Source: Panorpa germanica
Lineage: Eukaryota > Arthropoda > Insecta > Mecoptera > Panorpidae
Reading direction: 5' to 3'
DNA: 64,000 bases
Assembly: GCA_963678705.1 (NCBI GenBank)
Contig: OY783216.1
Span: 5,332,001 to 5,396,000, forward strand
Both the position numbers and the translations under genes were made by a program. Below the pieces are notes generated by a model. It worked only from the letters and a program-made list of their open reading frames with translations. It made no database searches and was not told the DNA's origin. Each line of letters begins with the position of its first letter. Position 1 is the stretch's first letter. Below, in pieces: positions 22,493 through 33,643 of this stretch.

Positions 22493-23333
22493 CATCACGC
22501 AAGAAAAAGTAAATATTTGAACCAGTTTTATCAGTTCAGCTCTGCGCCAGGTATTCAGCCCTCTATTTTAACATTATGGACGTTTTGACAGCGCCGGATA
22601 TTACTATGCACCCCTTCCCCCGTTCTAATTCACGTATCAGTACACTATGCAAGGCGTGCTGCACATATGGTTCACTTTCAGTCATGTGGGCGTCGCCACC
22701 AGCGTCCATCACCTAGCAGTGCGACATATTGTGGCGTCCACAAACCATTACATAATAAGAGTAAGAAAGACAACTATATACACTTCCATAAATGTTAGAA
22801 AGAGAAACACATTCATTTATTTGATATAAGAAATGATTGCAATGACGAGGGAATAAATAAAATACAGTATGTCAATAAAAAATATAGTTATATAGGGCGG
22901 GGCTAATAATATATGTAAACTTGTGAATTAGAAGGGATCAATTATTTTCGAGTTGTGTTATTTCCGTTTTAGGTAAAAATTTTTTTTTTTTTTATGAATT
23001 AATTGCACTATTTTTCTTTATTTAATTGTCTGGTAGATAATTAATGTTATAAACAAATTGAGTTGTATTAGAGAGAGCTAGTTAATTATTTTCGTGTTTT
23101 TATGACAGATAGGTTAAATGCTGTTTATGCGTTTAATGAAACAAACAGGCTTTTTAAAACTGGGTCGTAATTATAGGTTTAATTAGATAATAGAGTTTTA
23201 CTAGATAAGGTACATATTTTTATTTACTAATGGATATTTTTCGGTGGTCTAACTGTAAAAATTTAAATACTGCATTTACATTAGCAGTTTTAGAAGCTGA
23301 AAAACCGGCGATTAAATACATTAAGTAAGTAAA
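22493..23333. other. Sequence without recognised features
   Basis: Contains a 15-base T run at about 22980-22995. No coding region was recognised. Confidence 0.4.
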
Positions 23334-23930
23334 GTTTCAACTTTTTTTAAATTTATTTATGTTATTGTCGGTAAACTGTCGGAGATATAGAGTTTTCAGT
23401 CTTCATCTCTATGGCCTGCTTTCGTGTTACTTTGAAACTTATAAATGCGGTTTCTCACACATAGTCTTTTCAGAGTCGGTGCCCCTCCAGCTCAAAATCT
23501 ACTGGACCGATCCTTTTGAAATTTTGCACACTCTTTCTTTACATAAATGCCGAGGTAACGCTGTTGAGTTTTTTTTAATTTTTTAATTTTAATGTATTTT
23601 AAAATAACAAAGTTTCTGATTTTTTTCATGAAAAATCGGTATTTTGACTTTTAAGTGCTGTAAAAAATTGAAAAATTAATAAAAAAAAGAAAAATTCGAC
23701 AGTGTTACCTGCAGAAAGTGATGAGTTATGAGTGGCCCCCGCCCCGCAATGTTACTTTTTTTTGTGACGTCTGCGGAGATTCGCTGTCAATGCCTCATTT
23801 CTTGATATATATTTATGAAAAGTTCACAAAGTATTCTTTAAAAGTCATTTTATCATGTAGTAATTATAGAAATAATTAAATATTAACTGTGTCGTCAAAA
23901 GATATTATAGAAAATATGCTTCTCTTTTAT
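23334..23930 (+). repeat. Dispersed repeat D, copy D1
   Basis: About 590 bp matching 47715-48287 in the opposite orientation. Shared blocks include CAAAGTTTCTGATTTTTT, AAGTGCTGTAAAAAATTGAA, TGTGACGTCTGC and ATTAACTGTGTCGTC. No terminal repeats or coding were identified. Confidence 0.65.
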
Positions 23931-23944
23931 CGTTTTGACCTTAG

Positions 23945-24100
23945 AGAGAGTTTAATAATAATTAAAGACACAAAATGACTTTTTTAATTGTTAATATCTC
24001 CTAAAATACAAGGAGTTATTAAAAATAATTAAACATTTCATTTTCTGGTAGCTAACTTTATCAATATATAGTACAGTTTTATAGAAATCAAGTCATGGAA
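23945..24100 (+). mobile_element. MITE family C, 3' fragment C5
   Basis: Only the terminal third of family C is present: TTTAATAATAATTAAAGACA through ATCAATATATAGTACAGTTT. Confidence 0.7.
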
Positions 24101-24163
24101 TTTGAAAACAATAAAAACAAAATAGAACGAAGTCAGTCCAGGATCCAGCAGCCGTTGGTAAAC

Positions 24164-24531
24164 TAAAGCCGGCTTTAAACGATGCTACAAATGGAACACC
24201 TGGAACTAAGTGTCTCCAATGTCATGTTTCCAACGTTCATGTTGGCAGAAGTTCGGACTGTTGTTGACAAAAGAGATTTTTCTACCCCTACCACACACTT
24301 GATCCACATGTCATGCACTGCTGCACGAATCGTCCAACAAAGGTTTTTTACTTGAAAGTTATTGTTAAACAGTGTCAGTGTCAATAATATCAACAAATTA
24401 ATAAAATAAACAAATCATTCGGATCAAACATTCGTTCCACCGTGTAGTAGGAAACTTGCCATGTCAATCTTCCAACATTAGGAAGACGGTTTAAGTCGGC
24501 ATTGTTTGGAGTCAGCTTAAACCGGCTTGTA
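24164..24531. mobile_element. TIR element, copy 1, with a partial copy at 40.4 kb
   Basis: Ends AAAGCCGGCTTTAAAC and CTTAAACCGGCTTGT are imperfect inverted repeats. Internal blocks TGGAACTAAGTGTCTCCAA, CATTCGTTCCACCGTGTAG and TAGGAAACTTGCCATGTCAA recur at 40.38-40.53 kb with a large internal deletion. Minus-strand frames of 73 and 64 codons here have no motif I recognise. They could be remnants of a transposase. Confidence 0.55.
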
Positions 24532-24790
24532 ACATTCAAATCGAACAAGTAACAATGTCCGCAGCTCCGTGGGTCCATTTCCAATAATCCAACGAGTAAT
24601 CCGGGCTTGGTTTATGATAAATGTGATCCTGATCTCATAAAACAACAGCCACTGATTCAACGCTACATAAAAATAAACATATATCTAAACAAATCTATGA
24701 AATGTAACGAATTCATTCACATAAAATTCTGTTCAATTTACATATGTAAACAGTTGCACTGCGGGATCCGCGTTACGACTGCAGACTATG
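24532..24790. other. Sequence without recognised features
   Basis: Short interval between two transposons; nothing was recognised. Confidence 0.4.
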
Positions 24791-25703
24791 GACTAAGGCA
24801 GCGGTTCTCAAAGAGTGGGGCGCGACCCCTAAGGGGGGCGCAATGAAGGCTCAGGGGGGGCCCAAAGCTTGGTTGAAAAATTAATTAAATTTACTTACAA
24901 AATAATAAAGCAAACTTTTTTTTTTTAAATTACAACAAGTGTATAAATTTTAGTCAACGTCGTAAGAGTGCCGAACATTTTTTTTTTGTTTATTAGAAAA
25001 TACAGAAAAAGATGCAAGCCTTCTGCAATGGATTGAAAAGGTGAAAAGCTTTGTAATGAAGCTAAGTTTGTACGAGGGCGGTCTGAAAAGTGACTAATCT
25101 TAAAATTATGATTGAAGAAATCGATCTCAAAACTATTCCAACTATGCTTTCTTAAACACTTAGAAATCCTCAAATCTTGTTTGAAAAAATATTTTAATGA
25201 GAACTTGGACGGTTTGGCATGGATTCAAAACCATCAGTTGATGAGTGTCTTCCTCAACATGAAGGAAAAAGAAAATCTCATTGACCTCCAAGGTGACACT
25301 GGGCTTAAAATGAAGTTTTAAGAATCTTCTCTCACATCGTTCTGGATTGGTGTACAAAAGGAACATCCAATTTTGAGTGAAAGGTCATTGAAAATACTCA
25401 CTCACTCTTGTGAAACTGGGTTTTCTGCTCTAGCTGCCATGAAGAGTAAATATCGCTCAGGACTGGATGTGACGAAATTGAAATTTTTTGTATAGAATTT
25501 GTTGTTTGAGTACGATTAAACATATTGCTCCATTAGAGTATGCATAGAATGTGCAAAACTTAACCAAATAAAAATTGACTGTAAAATGTTAAAATGCGAC
25601 TCCCTTATAATAAATAGTACGCTTACATGTAGGGGGGCCCGGCTTACAGCTGGATTATGCAAGGGGGCTCGAAGTAAAAAGTTTGAGAACCGCTGGACTA
25701 AGG
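24791..25703 (+). mobile_element. hAT DNA transposon remnant with perfect 8-bp target duplication
   Basis: The 897-bp element (24799-25695) starts CAGCGGTTCTCAAAGAGTGG and ends with the complement of CAGCGGTTCTCAAAC. It is flanked by GACTAAGG on both sides (24791-24798, 25696-25703). The termini, with GGGGCGCGACCCC next to them, are characteristic of the hAT group containing ZBED5-like domesticated genes. The interior holds a degraded C-terminal transposase segment described separately. The N-terminal BED finger and the first catalytic residues are absent, so it is internally deleted and non-autonomous. Confidence 0.9.
25000..25494 (+). pseudogene. hAT transposase C-terminal remnant (hATC dimerisation region)
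   Basis: The plus-strand frames read LQWIEKVKSFVMKLSLYEGG and then HLEILKSCLKKYFNENLDGL with AWIQNHQL and ENLIDLQGDTGLKMKF. After a stop at 25319 they continue in frame as ESSLTSFWIGVQKEHPILSE, RSLKILTHSCETGFSALAAM and KSKYRSGLDVTKLKFF before a stop. This follows the family pattern: (F)W..V..E.P.LS..A...L..... CE.GFSAL..MK.KYR..LD. The pattern is the C-terminal dimerisation and end of the RNase H-like fold in hAT transposases. One internal stop, loss of the N-terminal two thirds and frame changes upstream show it is dead. Confidence 0.85.
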
Positions 25704-27484
25704 GACTCCCAGACTAAATTCCTGGTCCAGACTACTTCGCCACTGGTCCTGGTCCTGGAAGAACGACTGCAGCGCCACTGGGAGATAACTAAGCACTGAA
25801 TCTTTACGGCTACAGCAAACACAGTGAGTTATATTTTAATATAAATTAAACAAACCAGCATTCGTACTTTATTTCGAAACAGTTAACTATTTAAATTGTA
25901 TTCGAAAACTTTTAAAGATTGCTTTCATTTTATATATAAAAATATACTGTCTTAATATTTTTTCGGTGTGTTGTGATGAAGCTTTGGGGTCCAAGTAATT
26001 ATAGATAAATATAGATGAGGCCTCGAAACCATCGAAGAGCCAACATTTGTTAAAGATTGTCCTCTAGTATTGGAAATATTACGATGCAAAATAATATGAA
26101 ATTATAATTTTCATTTCGATCGATTTCAAACTAATAAGAAACAGCCTTTTAATTCTGAAAGTTTGCGTATTTATAGAGGAGTGAGTAAGAGGGAGGTGCG
26201 CTAATTTTGCCACAGACTTCGGTTCAACATAGGCCCCTACATTGCTAAATAAAAAGATAGTGTTAGATATAACGGAATAAAAAGAAAAGTGCGTTTATAA
26301 TTCTCGGTATGTTACTGACAGTTTGTTAGTTGAGATTAAATATGACTAAATTTAGCATGAGGGGCAACTTCATAAAGGGATTTTTCTTTAAGTAGAAAGC
26401 TATGACTAGGAATCTTTTCAAAAGGGGTTAATTTCATTGCCCCTGGCTACGTAATCTATTCTCAGTGCGGCTCTGAATAAAAGCGGGGATTGATGCAAAA
26501 ATGAATTACAGGACTTCTTAAAAGAGAAGATGAAATCATTTTGATTTTGTAAAATCAGTAAGTGACGGGGGCCTTATGTATAAGACAGCGCTGTTGCAAA
26601 TATTAACAGTAGCCTCTAGCAAAAACTATATTGTAATTTCATTATATTTGTTGCTATCTTGCGAGTATTTATGCATTACTCTTAGAATTTACAAAATTGC
26701 AGTTTATACTGTCAGCACTGGTTTAAATTTTCATGGATTATTTAACGGAAAATAACGAAAAGTTTAAAGAGTAATGATAAGTTTTAAAAGTAATTACAAA
26801 ACCGGATTTGATTGTGAAAATCCGGATTACTTATGGACGATATTACATAGTATCTCACACATTTGTGCTGCGTAAATTAAATAAATATTTAAACCAAAAT
26901 TTTACAAGCGGAACATTTTCTGTTCTAGGCGCAGGGCCAGTAGTATTTGCTTGCGTCGTAGGAGTGTTACACATGATATGACTGATAACAGCGTTACTGT
27001 ATATATGGATCATATGGACATATAATGATCTGGTATTTATCTAGTAGTAATCGTTAAGTAATTAGTTACTATTTTAAGTAAACATTTAAATAATTTGGAA
27101 AACGTTCTTACAAGTCAGTGTAATAAACCATGGTCGTATTTATTATGGCAATGTTTTTAAATCGGGGTATATGAATAAATAACATGCTTGTACCTATAAA
27201 TAAACTATAAAAAATAAATTAATATATAATATAATTAGTCGTCTTTAATGAACAGCATAACATAGCGAAGAATATACCATACGTGATACTTGAACAAACG
27301 CCCATACATTGATGTACATAATGTTAAAAGTAGATGTACCATACTTCCAAAGACTACCGCTAGTAGCGCTGCGCTGTGACTGATTTCAAACTAAATTCAT
27401 ACAAATTAAATGAAATGTATAACTTTGAAAATGTAAGGATTTAAAATTAGATAAACCATGAGAAAAAATCTGATTTAATAGGAA
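25704..27484. other. Sequence without recognised features
   Basis: The segment 26340-26475 ends TCAGTGCGGCTCTG and contains TTTCATTGCCCCTGGCTACG, suggesting a hAT-type right end, but no left partner was found. No coding region was recognised. Confidence 0.35.
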
Positions 27485-27775
27485 ACCAAATTCTTCCCAT
27501 ACCCAAGGTTGGTGCATGCATCTGTGAATCACGGGAACTCGAAGATAGTACAATGGATCACATTGTTATGTTATTAAATTATTTATGTAAAATAATTGTT
27601 TTAATTACGTAATGCTTTACTTATCAATAATTATTTAGAAAATGAATTTGTTTTGTATTATCACAAGTAGAAAATTGTCTTGGAGTGCAATTTTACAATA
27701 TATTAGTTTGCTACAAGCTAATTCTAAGGCTCATTTTCTATTTGTCATAGACAATGCATGTTTTATACTTGCTAG
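27485..27775 (+). repeat. Dispersed repeat E, copy E1
   Basis: About 290 bp nearly identical to 31916-32206, from AAATTCTTCCCATACCCAAG to ATGTTTTATACTTGCTAG. About ten differences were counted by eye. The interior includes GACAATTTTC-type short palindromes (CAAGTAGAAAATTGTCTTGG). No TIR or coding was found. Part of it (TTGCTACAAGC.TATTCTAAG) recurs at 37.83 kb. Confidence 0.75.
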
Positions 27776-27805
27776 TTTACCTAAAAGGCATATATTATAA
27801 GATTT

Positions 27806-28660
27806 TTTTTATTTTCTATAATACTACAACTAAGTATAGATATACTGAAAGAAAGTGTAGAGTGTGCGGAGCGGAGGACGAAACACTGGAGCACATTAAG
27901 TTTGAGTGTAAGGAAAAAGTAGCGAGCGAAAGGAATATTGGCCAGCTATTAAAGGGAGGCAGTGAAGGAAAGAGGTGGATGGCGGAAATAGTAAAAAGGA
28001 AAGAAAAAACAGGAGAATAAATAAGCTGGTGGCTGGGTTGCACAAGGAACAGGAAGAGAAAGGAAGTACTAAAAGAGGCAGTGAAGGGAAGCAGGAGAAA
28101 GAAAGATGTAGCGAGGAAACAGTTAAACTTCAGCCCAGAAAAATAGACTAGGGAATAGACCAGTCCAGAAGGAAGACTAGGGAAAATGAAGGAAGAGGGT
28201 CAAGAGAAGAAGAAGCAGAAAGTACTGTTGGAAATAAAAAGGTCTAGAATAATGTAAATTTAATTGTAAGTTGAAGTATATGAAATGTATTAAGAATGTA
28301 GATTGTAAAGCCGAAAGGCGAACAATAAACAATTAATAATAACACTTATCTAGTGGCTTACATTTCAATAATTACACGGTGTGGTAGAGATTGCTCCAAT
28401 GAACAATTCTACATGATTAGGTTACTAGGTCCGAGGGTTTAGTCCTGCGAAGTCTTCGAACATCATTACTATCAAGCAACATTTGCGTCACGGCGATGTT
28501 TTCGTGGTTACGAAGTCTCAACTCGTGCTTCGCTGCTATAGATTTGATTTCTTCTTCGACTGTGTTAATCTTCAGGTCTCTATGTATGTCATCATTGCGG
28601 ATATACCACGGTACATTAACTATTCCTTGCAGAACTTTATTTTGGAACGTTTGATAAGAT
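27806..28660 (-). mobile_element. Jockey-type retrotransposon 3' end (copy 3), interrupted by an R element
   Basis: The minus-strand frame 28659-28417 reads FQNKVLRGIVNVPWYIRNDD and continues IHRDLKINTVEEEIKSIAAK, HELRLRNHENIAVTQMLLDS, NDVRRLRRTKPSDLVT, stop. It is closely similar to the copy at 7.7 kb. The 3' UTR continues to 28346, then resumes at 27845 (TAGTTGTAGTATTATAG on the minus strand) and ends in A-rich sequence at about 27806. The 500-bp gap is the R3 insertion. Only the last 80 or so codons of the reverse transcriptase ORF remain. They are intact but isolated. Confidence 0.85.
27846..28345 (+). mobile_element. Family R non-LTR retrotransposon 3' end (copy R3)
   Basis: Translates in one open frame as TERKCRVCGAEDETLEHIKF, then ECKEKVASERNIGQLLKGGS and EGKRWMAEIVKRKEKTGE, stop. 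The C..C...(E)T.EHI...C motif is a C-terminal zinc knuckle, followed by the usual W(M/I).EI segment. The purine-rich 3' part ends in a potential hairpin GCCGAAAGGC followed by AACAATAAACAATTAATAAT. The 5' end is truncated at the knuckle. The family resembles retroelements I associate with ants. Confidence 0.85.
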
Positions 28661-29315
28661 AAAAATATATACAATACATGGATACTTTTGTCATTGGAAT
28701 ACCTAAAAAGGGACTACATACAACATCTAATCAGCCTAATGGCCTAATATTTACTTTAAAAATAACTCAAACGCATGCCATGAAATCCATATTTTGTAAA
28801 TGATACAACATATGCCCGAGAACCTAAATTATCCTGCTTTCAAGCTAGCTTTACAAAAACCACGGTCTCTAGGATCTTGGACTATAATCCTTCAAATACA
28901 TTGAGCCGTAAAACGGTTGCTGCAGTTGCTTCACTGATGAAACGCCACTGAGGATAGCACCTAGTATTTACCTTCGAGCACGTTTTTATGATCTGTGTAC
29001 CACCCCCACTCTCCCATTAATGTGATTACTTTATAAACATTCTTTAACCATTAACACTATAATTCTCTCACAACATTAATTATGAATATTTATTTGATAA
29101 AATTTTTGAATATCGCACATGAAAAATTACACCATTATATTAATTTATGTACAATGTTACAATGCAGTGAACAATGCAAAAAAATAATATACACATTTTG
29201 TACGAGAAAAAAAAATATCGATAAATATAATAATAAATAAAGGTAACATGAAGTAAATCAAATCAAAACGCGGTGTGAACTAAGTTACGACGTACGGTAC
29301 TAATAAATGTGTGAG
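28661..29315. other. Sequence without recognised features
   Basis: AT-rich; no coding region or repeat was recognised. Confidence 0.4.
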
Positions 29316-29446
29316 CTGAAATGACCTCCTTGCGTGAACATGTGCCAAAGACCGTGGCAGGGGATGGTGCTGAGGAAGAATTCAAAGACTGCTGCAGAGT
29401 GCCGTTCAGGAGGCGTCTAGGAGGCTGAGGAAACATAAAGGTAACT
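29316..29446 (+). other. GC-richer patch with possible exon-like signals
   Basis: About 125 bp much richer in G+C than its flanks. It ends in ACATAAAG|GTAACT, a plausible splice donor at 29441, with CAG acceptor-like sites at 29360 and 29397. A 35-codon ATG frame starts at 29321 (MTSLREHVPKTVAGDGAEEE) and ends before the donor. Another frame reads RIQRLLQSAVQEASRRLRKH. I recognise neither. It could be an exon of an unidentified gene or an old repeat. Confidence 0.2.
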
Positions 29447-29548
29447 CTAGAACACTTAGAATTTGGTAGGTGAGCAATTAGAATTAGTTATCTAATAAAA
29501 ATAGACAATGATAGTTGATTCTTAGTGGTTTAGGTTTGATTCCTGAAT

Positions 29549-30128
29549 ACAGTGGTCAAATCGAGATTTCAATTATTGATTCAAATTGATGTTAATAAAT
29601 GTGTATTGGCGTGTCCAATTTATTAAATATCTAAATATTGACGGAGATATAGCAATTAAAAATTTGGATTGTAGTTTTAGCGCTACAGATGGTCGGCCAT
29701 GTGTATGACGTGAAATGCATTGTATACGTCAGTTATTTGTTGATTAGGTCAGTACTGTGGTAATGTTTTGTAGCTGTTGGTAGTCGAAATAATCAAGTCA
29801 AATCAAAGAATAATAAGTTTTTAATTTATTTAACCCTGTTACGGCAGACATAATATTGAAATTTTATTGTTCCTTGAAATAGCTGTAAATAATATTTGAT
29901 ATTTTGATATATAAATACATTTAGCAGAGATTTATGAGCTGTAAGGTTGGTAACCTTACACAAGGTTTGTGATGTCACATGCACTTGGAATATTGTATAA
30001 CGTTGAATCCCTTTAATAATTAAAGAGAAAAACTGACTTTTTTAATATCTCATAACATACAAGGAGTTATTAAAAAATAATTGAACATTTGAGGTTCTTG
30101 TGACCCACTTTATCAATATATTGTGCAT
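29549..30128 (+). mobile_element. MITE family C, truncated copy C2
   Basis: Matches C1 from AGTGGTCAAATCGAG to ATCAATATATTGTGCA. Both terminal inverted repeats are missing. Confidence 0.8.
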
Positions 30129-30315
30129 CAATATCTTTATCAATATTTGGGTGCATCTACTTTCAACAGTTATTAGCACTTAAAACAATATATACATTTA
30201 TAAACATTTACAACTTATAAACACGAGTATGGGTATTTAAAATAAAGAAATTAAATTAGTTTTAATGATAAAGTCAATAAGATTATTCAATAAGGTTAGT
30301 CAATAAGTTACTGCC
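30129..30315 (-). mobile_element. Family S retrotransposon 3' UTR fragment (copy S4)
   Basis: Matches the family S block GTTATTAGCACTTAAAACAA through ACACGAGTATGGGTATTTAA and AGTCAATAAGATTATTC. It directly abuts C2. Confidence 0.65.
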
Positions 30316-31915
30316 TTCCCAGTTAACATTTTGGAGTAAATTCTACTTAATTTCTATTACATATCATGAGTTTTTTGTCTGGAACGCGTTCGTTTTCTAT
30401 TCAGTCGTTCATAGGAAAGGCCCTTTTTATGAGCTACAGAGATCGCAACGACGGTTCACTGCTGAATTAAAAGCGGAGTCGGTTTATGATTTATGACCGG
30501 AGTTATAAACTTGACACTAGCAGGGGTATAAAACTTAATGGAATTCTACTTTTTACAGTCTGCAAAATATAAATATTTAAATGAAGAAATAAATAGATGT
30601 AATCTTTAGTACGGATCGTGATTTTTTTAATGAATATTATTCATCTTCAACAATACTCGTTATATTAGTTTTTTACATTGTTTTGGTGATACAAAAATCC
30701 ACGATCGGCAGGTCTGCGTTAGGTTTAAAACCTCTGTCTTACCATCGCTAGATTCTATCTTCGTTTATATACATTATATTCGGGGATTGAGGGAGATAGC
30801 GTCTGTCTATTACCATTAAAGAAATATTTGTTAAAAAAGGATAGCATATACTTTAAGCATACTGTCCTGAACAAAATACTATACAAGTATACAAGTGTAA
30901 CGGTGAAAAATATATTTTACTTGTCTAACCGCATCTCGTTTCTCTCTCACTTTGGAATAAATGAGATGAAAGTGAACTTAAAAAAAATATATCCATGTGG
31001 GAAAGAAACAGAAATACTTAATGAATGATGTTGGAAAAAGAAAGAATATTATTATGAAAAACTAACACAAAGTCTGTGACAGGTAGAGAACTTGTAAAGC
31101 GTTAGAATTGAATTGTACGAGTGACTCGAACTTCACCAAATAGGGCACTTCACCAAATTGTTTACTGGGTTGTCTTTGCGAGTATATCTTATGTACCCTT
31201 ATTTATACCTTCGATTAAAAAGAATTCCTAATCATTCTTATATTGAACTGAATAGCCATAAAATCAAAAAGAACCATAAACAAAAGCACGTCTTCTTTAT
31301 AATTATTTTGTCACATCTTATTTAGGTTCATTTTTCATTACCAGTGTATTTAAGGCACCCATTATAGACATTTATTATAATAATTACAAAATTTAACGTT
31401 GATTTTTACGAGCTGTCGTCTCCTAATGACATTATCACCATCAACGTGATCATCAACTCCATTAATGACCTAAACAACAATTAAAATCATCAGCTATTAT
31501 TACGTGGACAGTAGCGACATCCGTCTCCAATTAAAAGTGAGGTTAGGTCGTCCTTCAGTTGTTTCACCTCAATGTGCAATTTGCTTTTTTAGTCATACAG
31601 CTACAATTCACACGTGTCCGTATGCAATACACCTTACTTTGTGACCAAGGGACGTCCCTTGACCCTGCAGACTGTAAGTAGTGTTCTACAACGATCTATA
31701 GCATCTTTGGTTCGAAACCCCGCTGTTACAGACCAGTATATTTCAGCTTGTTACCGAATAACTCTCTAGAACAAAACTCTGACAAATGGGAAACGTTTTC
31801 GGAATTGACAGTTAAGTATTCTTAGTTATACACTATAAGATTACATCCATATTTAATTGGTACTTTTCATATGAAAATAGAACGATTTTTAGGTTATGAA
31901 ATGTATTTTTAAGTT
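30316..31915. other. Sequence without recognised features
   Basis: No coding region was recognised. A fragment at 31141-31167 (TTCACCAAATTGTTTACTGG) matches the terminus of element family F in reverse. Confidence 0.4.
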
Positions 31916-32206
31916 ACCAAATTCTTCCCATACCCAAGGTTGGTGCATGCATATGGGAATCACGGGAACGTGAAGATAGGACAATGGATCACATTGTTAT
32001 GTTATTAAATTATTTATGTAAAATAATTGTTTTAATTACGTAATGCTTTACTTATCAATAATTATTTAGAAAATGAATTTGTTTTGTATTATGACAAGTA
32101 GAAAATTGTCTTGGATTGCAATTTTACAATATATTAGTTTGCTACAAGCTAATTCTAAGGCTCATTTTCTATTTGGCATAGGCAATGCATGTTTTATACT
32201 TGCTAG
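31916..32206 (+). repeat. Dispersed repeat E, copy E2
   Basis: The second, nearly identical copy of repeat E, in the same orientation as E1. Confidence 0.75.
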
Positions 32207-32235
32207 CTTGGATAGGATTTGATCACGTCGTTTGC

Positions 32236-32690
32236 ACCGCAGTAAACAATTCTATCACTATTTCACTTCAAATATAGTTCGCATCAACTTTATCTTCGGC
32301 AGATGGAGTGGTTTCGCCATTTGTAGCCGATAACATAGACATTTCATATAATCGAATGTGAGAAACTGAACTCTTTCATGACAAAAAAGTCATGCACATC
32401 TTTAATATGATGGCGAAGTGACTCCAAAATGTTTACTAGAACATCATTTTTGTCATGAAAGAGATTGTCATTTACTTTGCCATCATATTGAAGATGCGTA
32501 TGATTTTTTTGTCATGAAAGAGTTCATTTACATTTCAGTTTCTCACAGTCGTTCATATGAAATGTCTATTTTATCAGCTACAAATGTCGAAACCACTCCA
32601 CCTGTTGGAATACAAATGAAGATAAAGTTGATACGAACTATAATTGAAGTACAATAGTGATAGAAACGTCTCAAAACAGGACACCTTCTA
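32236..32690. mobile_element. Family F transposon, inverted dimer (copy F1)
   Basis: The left arm 32250-32433 and right arm 32434-32664 are imperfect inverted copies. AGTTCGCATCAACTTTATCT, AGTGGTTTCG, TAGACATTTCATAT and CTCTTTCATGACAAAAAA on the left recur as complements on the right. Each arm corresponds to one family F unit as seen singly at 57269-57510. A transcript would fold into a long hairpin. No coding. Confidence 0.75.
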
Positions 32691-32828
32691 ATATACGATG
32701 TGAAATTAGTTAGAGATTATAAAAATTCGTATAAATCACAACAAGAAAGGAAAAGATTCTTTGTTTTGTATCTTATACTCAAACCGAGATATATAAGAAG
32801 TTTATCAGCCCTTCCTCAATTTCATAAT

Positions 32829-33043
32829 ATAGTCAAAATCACGATAGATCGGCGGTGACTTATACTTAAAAGAGGTTATAAGAGGGGTACAAATTTATAA
32901 TACGATAAAGAATTTTGTCTTATTCGTTTCTATATACATTATAGAAAAATAAATGAGTCAGTGCTTTTTAGCTATATCAGCAGTTTATACCCCACAACTT
33001 GTTTTAAATATGAGTCACCGCCGAACTCTCGTAACTTCAACCA
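32829..33043. mobile_element. MITE family A, copy A5 (inverted)
   Basis: Begins ATAGTCAAAATCACGATAGA and ends TCTCGTAACTTCAACCATA, the reverse of copies A1-A4. Confidence 0.85.
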
Positions 33044-33643
33044 TAGCTTCTTTTCCTTTTGCAATATCATGGCTTAAAAATGTATACTTTTAGCAGCGTA
33101 TTCTCCTACTAATGGTTCCAACAATTTAAAGATCTAAACAGATACGAGTGTACGTGTATCATTTAACTTTGGCACCCGTTTTACTACTTCTCATTAGTAT
33201 GAATTTACAGGTGAGACGAGATTACAGGAATGAAGAACACGGAGTACGGGACAAGGACAGTAGACTACAGGAGGGACCCACTGTTTGCTGGATCGGTTTC
33301 ATACCCAGAATTCAATATTTACGATACCTTCAAATCATTAATATGGTTTATAGATTCTGTTTCGCACCGTGCGTTTTAATATTTCTTATTTTTTGTATGT
33401 ATTTAAGAATGTACTTATTTTTGTTTTGTTTCACTTAGTTTATGGGCGAACAAGTATGTTTGTTTTTAATAATTTATAAATATTTTCTGATTAACACCAT
33501 CATATATTTGTTTAAAATATGTAGGAGGATTTGTGTAGAAGCTGATAAAGAAAACTGTGCTATTTTATTTTTATATTTTAATTTGTTTATTGTTTTAATA
33601 TTGTGTATCTTTTCTATTTTCTAAATTATATTACACATAGCAT
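33044..33643. other. Sequence without recognised features
   Basis: A 96-codon frame (33148-33438, from GTG) has a hydrophobic start and a CAG|GTGAGA donor-like site at 33210. No family was recognised, and it lacks an ATG at the proposed start. Confidence 0.3.

Noticed and set aside
25071-25100. TACGAGGGCGGTCTGAAAAG, which looks like a mariner terminal repeat inside the hAT element
   Set aside because: It falls in the hAT reading frame as LSLYEGGLKSD, consistent with the helical region before the HLEILKSCLKKYF segment, and no partner terminus exists.
31711-31727. GGTTCGAAACCCC resembling a tRNA B box
   Set aside because: No matching A box, acceptor stem or cloverleaf could be found around it.
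33148-33438. 96-codon frame with hydrophobic N-terminus and a CAG|GTGAGA donor
   Set aside because: It starts at GTG rather than ATG, has no recognisable domain, and the frame simply continues through the supposed donor.
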